DNA of 64,000 bases from Planctomycetaceae bacterium (GTDB taxonomy: Bacteria > Planctomycetota > Planctomycetia > Planctomycetales > Planctomycetaceae): NCBI GenBank assembly GCA_017795105.1, contig CP051247.1:2232001-2296000 (forward strand). Direction: 5' to 3'. Below, piece by piece: positions 27,299-39,275 of the stretch. The notes beneath the pieces are model-generated. The model worked only from the letters and a program-made list of their open reading frames with translations, was not told the origin of the DNA and did no database searches. The translations under genes and the position numbers were made by a program. The first letter of the stretch is position 1. Every line of letters begins with the position of its first letter.

Positions 27299-28252
27299 AT
27301 GTCGTGCGACACGCTCAAACCAGGACGAAACCGCCCGGCAGGGTTCACGGTGCTCGAGTTGATCATCGTGATGGGAATTGTCGTTGTGATCACGACACTC
27401 CTGCTCCCGGCCGTTCAGAAAGCGCGGATGCAGGCGCGGGAGTCTCAGTGCAAAAACAACCTGAAGATGCTCGCAATTGCGATGCACAACTACCACGATG
27501 TGCATGCGACATTCGCTCCAGGTTGGATTCGACACACGCCTGAGGCCCAGTCCAGCTCGGGGTTCGGATGGCACGTTTTCCTGCTTCCGTACGTGGAAGA
27601 AGGCCCCATCTACGATCAGCTTGAGAACGGAATGAGCGTGCCGCGCGGAGAAGCGGCGTTCGACCAGGTCGACCATGAATTGCTGAAGGCCGAATTTTCC
27701 CAGTTTCGCTGCCCGGCGGATCCGACGCTTGGGACGAACTCGATGCGCGGCGACTGGGGAACGTCGAACTATTCGGGCAACTTTGGTTCGATTGCGCCGC
27801 CACGACCGGGCAGCCTGTCGGCCTCGGTCTTCTGGCCGGGAGCCGCACCGACTCCCTCTTTAAGAGCGCGTCCACCTCGCGCGACGGGTCTGTTCGGCTG
27901 GAACAGTTCCATTCGCTTCCGCGACATTCTGGACGGTACGAGCAACACGATCATGTTGGGCGAACGATCGGTCTCGAGTGCCGCCGGCATCTGGCCGGGA
28001 GTGCGTTCCAACAGCACGGAATCGGATCAGGTAACAGACACCGCGTTTGGACATGAACCGAACGCGCATATCGATGCCTTTTCGAGTCAACACCGAGGCG
28101 GTGTTCACATCGCGATGGCCGATGGAGCGGTGTTATTACTCAATGAGAATGTCGACTCTCGTCCTCAGGACGGAACGTATCAATTGCTCGGCAATCGCGA
28201 CGACCGAAAGGTGTTGGGAGAGATTCCCACACTCGACCGTCGGCGTCCATGA
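27299..28252 (+). CDS. DUF1559 pseudopilin-like protein with prepilin N-terminus
   Basis: 317 residues. A type IV prepilin leader ends RPAG/FTVLELIIV, with the conserved Glu5 of the mature protein and a long hydrophobic helix. It continues QCKNNLKMLAIAMHNYHDVH, the DUF1559 signature, and contains ILDGTSNTIMLGERSVS and HRGGVHIAMADGAVLLLNEN near the end, the planctomycete 'H-x-G-G-x-x-x-x-x-x-DG' motif. Planctomycetes encode many such proteins; they are processed like pilins, but assembly or function is unproven. A ribosome-binding site (AGGAAG) precedes the ATG. The gene is 48 nt downstream of the unknown secreted protein. Confidence 0.93.
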   Translation: MSCDTLKPGRNRPAGFTVLELIIVMGIVVVITTLLLPAVQKARMQARESQCKNNLKMLAIAMHNYHDVHATFAPGWIRHTPEAQSSSGFGWHVFLLPYVEEGPIYDQLENGMSVPRGEAAFDQVDHELLKAEFSQFRCPADPTLGTNSMRGDWGTSNYSGNFGSIAPPRPGSLSASVFWPGAAPTPSLRARPPRATGLFGWNSSIRFRDILDGTSNTIMLGERSVSSAAGIWPGVRSNSTESDQVTDTAFGHEPNAHIDAFSSQHRGGVHIAMADGAVLLLNENVDSRPQDGTYQLLGNRDDRKVLGEIPTLDRRRP

Positions 28253-28471
28253 CACCCGGGCGAGATGTCCTGCACGGAAACTGTTCTGCGCTGAAGAGGA
28301 ACCGGGTTGAGGACGTCAGACCCGTTTCGGTCAAAGCAGATCGAAGTGCCGGAATACCTCAAGCTCTCCGCTCTTCATTTCGGAAGAGCGATCGACAGCC
28401 GGTGCCTGCCGGAAAGCGACTTCCGTGTCGACTCCCTCAGCAGCCATGGCCCGGCCGGGCCCGCGAGCTTC

Positions 28472-28783
28472 TTAGTAGGTCGGCAGCGGATCCATCGCGT
28501 AGGCGGTGGTCGTGTACGGCGACTGCGGCGTGCCGTAAACCGGGTAGCCATAGGCCGTCGGACCATTGCCAGGAACGCCGAGATTCACGCTCGAACCGGT
28601 CGGGCTGTAGTAGCCGCCACCAGTCGGGGCCCCATAAACTCCGCCACCGCCAACAGGAGCCGGGCAACCCGTGTTGCAGCCAGCGCCACAGGCAGGAGCA
28701 TAGCCGGCACAACGGGACCGGAAGCAGCCGACGGAGGAGCTCAGGATGAGGCAGGTGATCGCGAGTGTGGTCAGGCGAGTCAT
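28472..28783 (-). CDS. Small Gly/Tyr/Cys-rich lipoprotein
   Basis: 103 residues with a lipoprotein signal (LILSSSVGC; lipid-attached Cys about 20). The mature part has four more spaced cysteines (RCAGYAPACGAGCNTGCPAP) and then a low-complexity Gly/Tyr/Pro/Ser/Thr tail. There is no catalytic domain, so it is likely a small surface or periplasmic structural protein. A strong ribosome-binding site (AAAGGA) precedes the ATG. It is convergent with the pseudopilin gene and I know of no named family. Confidence 0.72.
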   Translation of the reverse strand: MTRLTTLAITCLILSSSVGCFRSRCAGYAPACGAGCNTGCPAPVGGGGVYGAPTGGGYYSPTGSSVNLGVPGNGPTAYGYPVYGTPQSPYTTTAYAMDPLPTY

Positions 28784-29190
28784 TTCAGAAATCCTTTTGA
28801 GAAGGGGCGAGTCGCGAGATCAACGATTCCGCGGCTCCAGATTCAGGGTCTGAGAATTGTGATGCGGGATCCGCATCTCATCAGGAAGGGTCGTTGACAG
28901 TTGCATCGCAGTCCGACTGCAACGCGTCCGTCTCGTTGAGGCGGCAAAGTACGAGAACGCCTGCAATTGAGCAACGGAACTTTTTGCAATTCAGAACGGA
29001 AGCGAATTTCCGGTTCAAGTTTTGGAGCTCGTCAGCCGAAACGCCTGTTTTTACAGGCTCAATCGCTCGTTCTGCGTTCCGCGTGCAGACGTTGTAAGCG
29101 TTACAATCCGCAGACATGTTGAACTTCCTGAACGAACCATTGTTCTCCTCGAAACGTGAATCACCGCTGTGAACTAGGCTTGAGCGTCTA
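28784..29190. other. Intergenic region, about 400 bp, divergent
   Basis: It separates the divergent small lipoprotein and HDOD-kinase genes and must hold both promoters. I see two short hairpins, GTTGCA..TGCAAC (about 28908-28931) and GCCTGTTTTTACAGGC (29043-29058), but no long open frame, tRNA or A-type repeat. Nothing else is supported. Confidence 0.5.
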
Positions 29191-31167
<1,977 letters not shown>

Positions 31168-31195
31168 GCGAAGCCGACGAAAACGACGCCCCCGC

Positions 31196-31981
<786 letters not shown>

Positions 31982-32568
31982 CTTAAGCGAAGGGCACCCC
32001 TTGGTGAGAGGGCGAAGAATTCGAACGAGCGTGCCAACGGGCATCGCCATCGAAAAATTTTACGAAATCGTCAAACCATTGGACAGGCTGAATCGGCGGA
32101 CTCACCGGAGAACGCCCAATCCCGAGGGGCCAGACTGTCGGATGAAGAAACGAGTCCACCCGCGTTCAGCTCTGCACTTCTCTCACGGCCTTGATTCTCC
32201 GCGATTGGCGAAATTCCTGCGATCTGACGGAACTCGTGTGCTCTCATGTTGTTGACTGGCGTTGCCCGCCGGGATACACGTTTTCAGTCCTCTGCGAGGC
32301 GGGGAATTGACCTTGAGAGCCCGCCAGAATCGTTTACAACGAAAGAGGTTCTGAAAAAATCCTCCAGCGCATGTCCGTGAACTCTCGTAAGAGGAAAGTA
32401 GCAAGTTTATGCGGCGCGGGTGATGAACTTGGAAGGCCTTCCGCTCTCCCCGCTGCACGCTTTCTGAAGCCATGCGAGCTTCCCGCCTGTCGGGGTCTGA
32501 AACCCTGAGCCCGCCTGAGTCTTCAGTTCAAAAACACGCCTCATGTCTTTCCATGAAAGGACACTTAG
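31982..32568. other. Intergenic region, about 590 bp, divergent
   Basis: This region lies between rnc (minus) and htrA (plus). It contains no recognisable tRNA, rRNA or A-type palindromic repeat, and open frames through it do not look like proteins. It must hold two promoters and possibly a long htrA leader; the htrA ribosome-binding site (AAAGGA, about 8 nt before 32569) is clear. An unrecognised small RNA is possible but not supported. Confidence 0.45.
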
Positions 32569-34101
32569 ATGGAATCAAGAGACCAGAATTCGCCCCGGAG
32601 ATGGGGCATGTCACGCGGCGTCGCCCTGTGGAGCACGGGAGTTTCCTGTGTCTGCCTGGCTATTGCCGCAGCTGTATCGATCGGACAGATTCAGGAAACC
32701 CCGTCGGTTCGTGATGCCGAGACTTTTACCGCTCGCGATCTGGCAACCAGCTTCCGCACAATCGCCAGGGAAACGTTCCCGGGCATTGTCGCGATCGAAA
32801 CCCGCGGCGTCGCCACCGTTCAGACGCAGGGCGGACTCGACCTCGAAGAACTTTTCAAAGGCGATCCTCGCTTCGAGCGGTTCTTCAAGAACATGCCCGA
32901 ACAGCAGACGCCCCGTCGCCGCGTCGTTCCGCAGGGACAGGGCTCGGGATTCATCATCGATCCCAAGGGCTTCATCCTGACCAACAACCACGTGGTCGAA
33001 GGCGCCGAGACGATTACCGTGCGACTGCACGACGGTCGTGAGTACGAAGCCGAACTGATCGGGACCGACAGCCGTTCCGACGTCGCCGTGATTAAAGTCG
33101 ATGCTCCCGATCTCGAACCGATTCCGCTGGGCAACAGCGAAGAAGTCGAAGTCGGCGACATTGTCCTCGCTTTCGGCAGCCCGTTCGGACTCGAACTGAC
33201 GATGACTCAGGGGATTATCAGCGCCAAAGGTCGCGGCCCGGGCATCAATGAGCGGGAAGACTATCTCCAGACCGATGCCGCCATTAACCCGGGCAACAGC
33301 GGTGGACCGCTGATTAACCTGCGTGGTCAGGTGATCGGTATCAACACCGCGATTTCGTCCCGCAGTGGCGGTTACGACGGCGTTGGCTTCTCGATCCCGA
33401 TCAACATGGCCAAGTGGATTGCCGATCAGCTCATGGAATCGGGTGAAGTAAAGCGGGCCTACATTGGCGTCGTTATTCAGCCGGTCACCAACGATCTGGC
33501 CAATCAGCTCGGTCTGAACGTGAACGAAGGAGCGATCGTTTCGCAGATCATGAAAGATTCGCCCGCCGATAAGTCGGGTCTGGAAACCGGCGATGTAATT
33601 CTCGAACTGGATGGCCGCCCGGTCGGTGGAACCCGTCAGCTTCAGGGGATCGTCGAGCAGCTGTCAGTCGGCAAGTCTTACCCGCTGTCGATCTATCGCG
33701 ACGGGAAGAACAAGGAACTGACGATCACGATGGCTGAGATGCCTCAGGACCTGGCTCTGCGAGGCGGACAGCCTTCGACCTCGAGCCGCGAGGAAGAAAC
33801 GGAAAGTGTTTCCGTGGAAGATCTCGGCGTGGACGTTCAGGAACTGACCAAAGATCTGGCCGAGCAGTTCGGCTACTCCGACGATGTGTCGGGCGTGGTC
33901 ATCGCCTCGGTTGAACCGAACAGTGTCGCCGAGCTGAACGGACTGCGGGCCGGCGAAGTGATCGAGAAGGTCGGTTCGCAGCGTGTGAAGTCGGTTGATG
34001 ATTTCACCGCCGCCATCGAAGACGCTGACCTTGAGGACGGCGTCCTGATGCTGGTCCGTCGTGGCCCGTCGAGCCGGTTTGTTGTGGTGAAGGCTCAGTA
34101 A
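32569..34101 (+). CDS. HtrA/DegP-family periplasmic serine protease
   Basis: 510 residues. An N-terminal membrane anchor or signal (residues about 17-38) is followed by a trypsin-like domain with the complete triad His141 (TNNHVV), Asp171 (RSDVAV) and Ser244 (NPGNSGGPL). Two PDZ domains follow at about 275-385 and 415-505. The architecture equals DegP/DegQ: ATP-independent protease/chaperone for misfolded envelope proteins, activated by PDZ-bound ligands. The ATG at 32569 has AAAGGA upstream. A strong terminator follows at 34153. Confidence 0.96.
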   Translation: MESRDQNSPRRWGMSRGVALWSTGVSCVCLAIAAAVSIGQIQETPSVRDAETFTARDLATSFRTIARETFPGIVAIETRGVATVQTQGGLDLEELFKGDPRFERFFKNMPEQQTPRRRVVPQGQGSGFIIDPKGFILTNNHVVEGAETITVRLHDGREYEAELIGTDSRSDVAVIKVDAPDLEPIPLGNSEEVEVGDIVLAFGSPFGLELTMTQGIISAKGRGPGINEREDYLQTDAAINPGNSGGPLINLRGQVIGINTAISSRSGGYDGVGFSIPINMAKWIADQLMESGEVKRAYIGVVIQPVTNDLANQLGLNVNEGAIVSQIMKDSPADKSGLETGDVILELDGRPVGGTRQLQGIVEQLSVGKSYPLSIYRDGKNKELTITMAEMPQDLALRGGQPSTSSREEETESVSVEDLGVDVQELTKDLAEQFGYSDDVSGVVIASVEPNSVAELNGLRAGEVIEKVGSQRVKSVDDFTAAIEDADLEDGVLMLVRRGPSSRFVVVKAQ

Positions 34102-34152
34102 GTTAGTCATCGCTGAGTGAGTTGACGTTTTCAGTCAATAGCTCTCGTGCCG

Positions 34153-34187
34153 GGAGTGGACCATCACTGATGGTCCGCTCCTTTTTT
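34153..34187 (+). terminator. Rho-independent terminator after htrA
   Basis: A hairpin with arms GGAG.GGACCAT / ATGGTCC.CTCC and a short loop is directly followed by a run of six T (34182-34187). It lies 52 nt past the htrA stop and isolates the small Cys-rich gene at 34308 on its own transcript. Confidence 0.88.
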
Positions 34188-34307
34188 ATGCGCAGTCTGT
34201 CCCCTGCGAGGGTTGAACGTCGTTTTCGAGAGTGTTCCAGGGCAACGGCAGTGTCTGCTGAAGCCCCTTCCAACCAAAAACTCGATTGAATGACATAGGA
34301 GATTCCC

Positions 34308-34490
34308 ATGAACACGCTCAAAACCTCGAAAACAACAGGAACGAAGCTGGTCCGCGAAGTCCAGAAGTTGCGTTCGAACAAACAGACCCCGCAGGGACGT
34401 TGCTGCAGCTCGTGCCGCGGTTGTCGCTCCTGCCGCAGCTGCTTCAGTTGTCGGAGCTGCCGCAGCTGCCGCGGATGCGGTTGCCACTGA
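34308..34490 (+). CDS. Small Cys-triplet-repeat protein, candidate ribosomal peptide precursor
   Basis: 60 residues, with a strong AGGAG ribosome-binding site before the ATG. Residues 1-31 are polar, basic and cysteine-free (MNTLKTSKTTGTKLVREVQ...), like a leader. Residues 32-60 hold 11 cysteines: after an initial Cys-Cys pair they recur every third residue, mostly as C-R-S or C-R-G, ending GCGCH. This resembles the C-x-x repeats of thiazole-forming (TOMM) precursors such as heterocycloanthracins, but could also be a metal-binding or structural protein. No YcaO, radical-SAM or transporter gene is adjacent. A terminator upstream and a 278-bp gap downstream mark it as its own unit. Confidence 0.72.
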   Translation: MNTLKTSKTTGTKLVREVQKLRSNKQTPQGRCCSSCRGCRSCRSCFSCRSCRSCRGCGCH

Positions 34491-34768
34491 TTTGTTCCCG
34501 AAATCAGGAATCAGCCGCCCGGAGCTTATTGCCCCGGTCGGCTTTCTCTTTATTATTCCCCGAGTTACGTCCACGCAAACAAATGCGGGACCTCAGGATT
34601 CGTGTCTCTCGGAACGGCCTCCGGCGGGCGACTCGTCTTGATTTTCACCTAAACAGCCCAGAAGATTGCAGTTAGGAACACGCGATGCTGATTTCCCCCG
34701 CGGGAACAGTCACGACAACCACCTCTCCCGGCTTGAGACGGTGGTGGACAGCAGAGGGAGCGGAACCC

Positions 34769-37204
34769 ATGGTGCAGGTGAACATCGTACGACGCGACTG
34801 GTCGGACAATGACGCCGTTGAAAACGACGAGTCCACACGCCGTCCCCGCTGGAAACGATGGCTGATCGGACTGGCTGTGCTCCTGGTCTGTTGCGTGATT
34901 GGCGTACTGGCCCTGCTTCCGCAGATTCTCTCGTCGGAGTCAGTAAAAAAACAGATTGCCGACTCGCTCATGCGTGAGTTCAACGGCAAATTGACGATTG
35001 GGGATGCCGATCTGGCGTGGTGGCGTCCCGCTCAACTCTCTGAAGTCACCGTCCGGGATGATTCCGGCGATCCTCTCGCCACGATTGGTTCGGCCGAAGT
35101 CAGTACGCCGCTCTGGAAGATGTTCTGGCCCGGCAGTGCTCCGCTGGAACTCAAAATCACTCAGCCTGAGTTCGTCTACGAGATCAATACCTACGGCCAG
35201 ACCAACTGGGATCGCGTATTCGGTCGAGCCGGCGAGATGGGCCCCTGGAAATGGCCCGAGATGAAACACGGCGGCCAACCGCTGCGAATCCGTATCGTTG
35301 ATGGGAAAGTGACCGTTCGCGATAACGTCTCGGAGCGGACGATTGAAACCGAGAACATCGAAATTCAGCTCGAAAAGTCGACGCGTCTGATCGCCGGAAC
35401 ACTGACCGGAGATACCCTCTTCAGTTCTCCGGACCGGGAACGGGCCCCGGCCGGTCAGGTTGAAGCCGATTTCCAGCTCGCCATGGCCGATGGAAAAGTG
35501 ACCGCTGGCGACGTTGAAGGGAAGATTGAGAAGACACCACTCGAGTTGATTCAACCTTGGTTGAATCAGGCTGTCCCCCATCTTCATCTCACGGCTGCCA
35601 ATACCGATGGCAAGTTCGCGACCAAATGGTCGGGTTCCCTGAAGGATGGCTTCAAGCTCGCATTTGAAGGCACACTCTCGGCGAGCGATTTGCTCATGCG
35701 GTCGACCGAATGGCTACCCGATCAGGAACTGACCGCGACTTCGGTAACCGGAACCGTCAGCGTCGACAACACGCTCCCCACGGCAGCCGGCAAGTTCGAT
35801 ATTGATTGCCTCCTCGAGAACTGCGTTGTTTCCTCCTATCGCGAGGAAGCCCCCGAACCGGCCGAACCGGTTTCCGCCGAGGACGTTTTCGCACCGTTGT
35901 CGCCTGCGGAACAGGAAGTCACCGAACCTGCTCCGGATCCTGTCGATTTGGGACGCGTCCGACTTGTTTCGACCGGAGTGATTGAAACGTCGAAACGCAA
36001 CCTGGAACTGACACGGTTCGACCTTTCAACCGGTCCGTGGCAGATGGAAATGGCCGGCACAATCGTCGACTGGGTTCTCGATCCGGTCGTCGATATCGAA
36101 GGGACAAGTCAGGGAAACATTCATCCCGTGCTCTGCATTGCTTTCCCCGGTATTCGTCAGGCGATTGAAGTCGATCAGCTGACTCCCAACGAGTTTGCCA
36201 TTCACGGCCGCATCCGTACCGCCCCTCCCGAACCGCCGGAGGGCGCTGAAGTTGAGCCGATCGATTCCACATCCCCTGCTCCGCTCACCTCTTCGGCCAA
36301 GGCGTCCCCATTTGACGAACACGAAGAGAACGCCGAAGCCGCGACTGAAGTTGACCGCCCCCTCTCCGCAGTCGCACTGTGGTCGTGGGGAGAGTTGAAG
36401 AGTTACGGGGTCGAATCGAAGAACGGAGAACTATGGACCAAACTCTCCAAAGAGACTCTTAAGATCGTGCCGGTCGAAGTCCCGATCGGGAAGAACGGCT
36501 ACTACAAGGGGGTCTCTCATCTCCATCTGAATCCGGAAGACAGGCGGTTCGTAATGGAACCGGGCGTGATCCTTGAGAACGTCGAGTTCACGCGAGGTAT
36601 GTGCCGCAGCTGGCTGAAGTACGTCTCTCCGCTGTTCGCAAACGCGACCGAACTGGAGGGTCGTTTCTCGCTCGAGATGAAGTCATTCGAACTGGATCTC
36701 AACACCGGGGAACCGACCAGCCTGCGAGGAACGCTCCAGGTCGACCATTGCCGCCTCGGCCCCGGTCCGATGGTGCAACAGGCGACCGCTCCGATTCTGG
36801 GAGTCGGCGGCCTCGTGGGGCGCGACATCGACACGAGCCTGCTTCAGGGCGGTGCGAAGTGGCTGGAAATCCCGAAGCAGAATGTCGGATTCACCCGACG
36901 TGAAGACCGTATCTATCACGATCAGCTCCTGTTCCGAAGAGGCGATATCGACGTGACGAGCAGCGGCTCGGTCGGGCTCGATCAAACGCTGGATCTGACG
37001 ATCAGCATCCCCCTCAACCTGCTGAAAGATCAGACCGGTCCCCTGGCGCAGTTTCTTCGCAGCCAGCCGCTGGTGATCCGCATCGCCGGCACGATGGACA
37101 ATCCGCAGATCACCGGCGGAGATCTGAAAAACTACGGAGCCGGCGCGGTCAACAGCCTCCTCCAGGGCATCCTCGAACGCCGCCGTAACCGACGCAATCG
37201 CTGA
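34769..37204 (+). CDS. AsmA-like / DUF3971-type envelope protein
   Basis: 811 residues from the ATG at 34769 (AGGGAG ribosome-binding site); an upstream ATG at 34685 would add 28 residues. A cytoplasmic basic stretch is followed by one transmembrane helix (WLIGLAVLLVCCVIGVLALL) and a long beta-rich periplasmic region. The first part (FNGKLTIGDADLAWWRPAQL, with TPLWKMFWPGSAPLELKIT) and the C-terminal LLFRRGDIDVTSSGSVGLDQ and RIAGTMDNPQITGG are AsmA/TamB-family features. Such proteins probably form bridge-like lipid conduits between inner and outer membrane. A Pro/Glu-rich insert lies about 365-390. The role here is inferred from family only. Confidence 0.82.
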   Translation: MVQVNIVRRDWSDNDAVENDESTRRPRWKRWLIGLAVLLVCCVIGVLALLPQILSSESVKKQIADSLMREFNGKLTIGDADLAWWRPAQLSEVTVRDDSGDPLATIGSAEVSTPLWKMFWPGSAPLELKITQPEFVYEINTYGQTNWDRVFGRAGEMGPWKWPEMKHGGQPLRIRIVDGKVTVRDNVSERTIETENIEIQLEKSTRLIAGTLTGDTLFSSPDRERAPAGQVEADFQLAMADGKVTAGDVEGKIEKTPLELIQPWLNQAVPHLHLTAANTDGKFATKWSGSLKDGFKLAFEGTLSASDLLMRSTEWLPDQELTATSVTGTVSVDNTLPTAAGKFDIDCLLENCVVSSYREEAPEPAEPVSAEDVFAPLSPAEQEVTEPAPDPVDLGRVRLVSTGVIETSKRNLELTRFDLSTGPWQMEMAGTIVDWVLDPVVDIEGTSQGNIHPVLCIAFPGIRQAIEVDQLTPNEFAIHGRIRTAPPEPPEGAEVEPIDSTSPAPLTSSAKASPFDEHEENAEAATEVDRPLSAVALWSWGELKSYGVESKNGELWTKLSKETLKIVPVEVPIGKNGYYKGVSHLHLNPEDRRFVMEPGVILENVEFTRGMCRSWLKYVSPLFANATELEGRFSLEMKSFELDLNTGEPTSLRGTLQVDHCRLGPGPMVQQATAPILGVGGLVGRDIDTSLLQGGAKWLEIPKQNVGFTRREDRIYHDQLLFRRGDIDVTSSGSVGLDQTLDLTISIPLNLLKDQTGPLAQFLRSQPLVIRIAGTMDNPQITGGDLKNYGAGAVNSLLQGILERRRNRRNR

Positions 37205-37221
37205 TCCCCCAACGCCCCAAC

Positions 37222-37254
37222 TGTAGCGGCGGCATCACGCCGCCGAAGGGACGT
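37222..37254. repeat. Single family-A palindrome; remainder of a 385-bp gap unassigned
   Basis: TGTAGCGGCGGCATCACGCCGCCGAAGGG is an unpaired copy of the family-A palindrome. It follows the AsmA-like gene by about 20 bp. The rest of the intergenic stretch up to 37589 contains no feature I can recognise. Confidence 0.8.
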
Positions 37255-37589
37255 GGCTTACGTCGAATGTTGACCATCCTTTGGCCGTCTTGTCCTCCAT
37301 CGTTCCAGAAGAGCAGGCGGACGCACCTTAAGGAAGAGTAGTCATTTGCTCAGATCCGGCTTGCAATCTCGGTTTTGCTGACTGATAATCGGCCGAGGCT
37401 GGCTGTGGGATTTTCATTCATCTCAATCGCATTCCCCATCGGCAGCCGCAAATGGTCTGGCATCGGTTTCAATCCTGATGCGAATTCATTGCCGAAGTTT
37501 TCTCGGCGGGCTTTCAATTCAATCGAACTCTCGCGACGCGCCGCCCCGCTGTCGTCGGCACGGTCGCTTTCCGCTTCGTTCTGAAGACC

Positions 37590-39158
37590 ATGGAGAGACT
37601 CATGCGACGTTTGATGTATCCGCTGGCCTTACTGCTCGCCACGCTGCCGAGTTCGATGTCCCTGTACGCAGAGGACGAATCCTCTGAGAACAGCGCGGGC
37701 AAAGAGCCAGACTGGGTCGCCGAGATCGAACGCAACCCGCTCCTTCCGCCCCCGGTCCATTCCGCTGCGGACGAAAAGGACCCGCATCTTCTGAAAGAGC
37801 TCAACCAGCCGTCCCTGCCCGAGCTTCTGGAGACGCCGTTTTCAGAGTCACTGCAGCTCCTGGCGGATGTGCACGACGTCCATATCCATCTTCAGCAGGG
37901 GAATCTGGAAGATATCGGTCTCGATGCCCGAACACCGATCACTCTTTCCCTCCCCGGCGAAACGTCGATCTCGATGCGATCGATTCTGCACCATCAGCTT
38001 CGGCTGCTTTCTCCCGAAGTCACGTGGAATATTGTCGACGGAGATATCGTCGTCAGCACCTATGAAAGCAACCACGAGTTCTCGCCGGTTCGCGTCTACC
38101 CGATCTCTCCGTTGCTGTTTGATTCGCCCGAGGAATACCGCTTTGAAGCGGGTCCGGACAAACGGCTCGACAGTCTCGTGCAGATCCTGAAATCGTCCAG
38201 TTCCGGATGGTGGGTCGATACCGACGGGGAAGGCGGACAGGCCCGACCGCTGAAGATGTCTTCGGGACATGGCATTGCAGTCCGTCAGACACGGGCGGCC
38301 CAGCAGGAAGTCGCCGTTCTGCTGACGACCCTGGAATCGATTGAAGCGAGACATCGCGAGGGAGACGCCACCCCTGCTCTCTCAAAGCATGCGTTTTGCA
38401 GCTACGCGATGAATGTTGAGCGGCAGTTGCGGAAAGCCGAGTTCCGTATTCGAGACAAGTTGCGGACAGAAGTTGAGGCGGACTTCATTCAGGTCTCTCT
38501 GCAGGAGGTTGTCGATTTCTATTCGGACCTCTTCCAGATCCCCATTCGTATCGATCAAACCGCGCTGGACGAGGAAGGGCTCTCCGTCGATGCCGAGGTC
38601 ACCTACTTCGGCCACCAGGAGCTTCGTTTTGTCCTCGATGGAGTTCTTTCGCAGATCGACTGCGACTACTACTTCGATCACGAAATGCTGGTCATCGCCC
38701 CGGCGTATCGCTGCGATGAGATGATGTCGACCTGTGTCTACGATGTCACCGACCTGATCGCGGCCAATGAACTCTCGCCAGTCCCCGGCCCGGCCGATTT
38801 GACGGCTGTCGACGACGAGGACGCCCGAAACTCTCAACTTCAGGGCGCGGGTGGAGGCGGTGGTGGCTTCTTCAAGGTCGGTTCGCCCACAGTCTCGATG
38901 ACCCCGGCTTCCCTCTCCGTCGATCCCCCAGCCCAGCAGGCGTTCGATTCGGCCGGCTCTACGAAGCACGAAAACTCACTCGTCGATGCCATTCTCCACA
39001 CAACATCCCGGGAATGGGAGGCCGTTGAAGGCTACGGAGGAACCATCCAGTTCTACGAAACAGCAAACGCCCGCATGCTGATCGTCCACCAGAACCGTCG
39101 GACGCAGGAAGAAGTTGCTGAGCTGCTGGAAGGCATGCGGCAGTTGAAGGAGAAGTAG
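37590..39158 (+). CDS. Secreted protein with secretin-N/STN-like domains
   Basis: 522 residues from 37590, or 518 from the ATG at 37602, which has GGAGAG just upstream. The signal peptide ends SSMSLYAED. Two regions (about 80-160 and 285-385) show the STN/secretin short-domain pattern, e.g. VEADFIQVSLQEVVDFYSDL and VLDGVLSQIDCDYYFDHEML, ending in VYDVTDLI. A Gly-rich stretch (about 415-425) and a third weaker domain (INTTSREWEAVEGYGG-like, about 470-520) follow. Similar domains sit in secretins, FecA-type receptors and many planctomycete secreted proteins. Role unknown; it precedes a coiled-coil protein by 117 nt. Confidence 0.72.
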   Translation: MERLMRRLMYPLALLLATLPSSMSLYAEDESSENSAGKEPDWVAEIERNPLLPPPVHSAADEKDPHLLKELNQPSLPELLETPFSESLQLLADVHDVHIHLQQGNLEDIGLDARTPITLSLPGETSISMRSILHHQLRLLSPEVTWNIVDGDIVVSTYESNHEFSPVRVYPISPLLFDSPEEYRFEAGPDKRLDSLVQILKSSSSGWWVDTDGEGGQARPLKMSSGHGIAVRQTRAAQQEVAVLLTTLESIEARHREGDATPALSKHAFCSYAMNVERQLRKAEFRIRDKLRTEVEADFIQVSLQEVVDFYSDLFQIPIRIDQTALDEEGLSVDAEVTYFGHQELRFVLDGVLSQIDCDYYFDHEMLVIAPAYRCDEMMSTCVYDVTDLIAANELSPVPGPADLTAVDDEDARNSQLQGAGGGGGGFFKVGSPTVSMTPASLSVDPPAQQAFDSAGSTKHENSLVDAILHTTSREWEAVEGYGGTIQFYETANARMLIVHQNRRTQEEVAELLEGMRQLKEK

Positions 39159-39275
39159 TCTCGACGTTGAGTTGTCCAAAAGTTTGCTCATTTCCCGGGA
39201 TTCTGGAGAAGAACGAGCCGCCAGTCTCGTTTCTTCTCCAGATGCGGGATTGGACAGGAACTTGGGAGAACTCAA

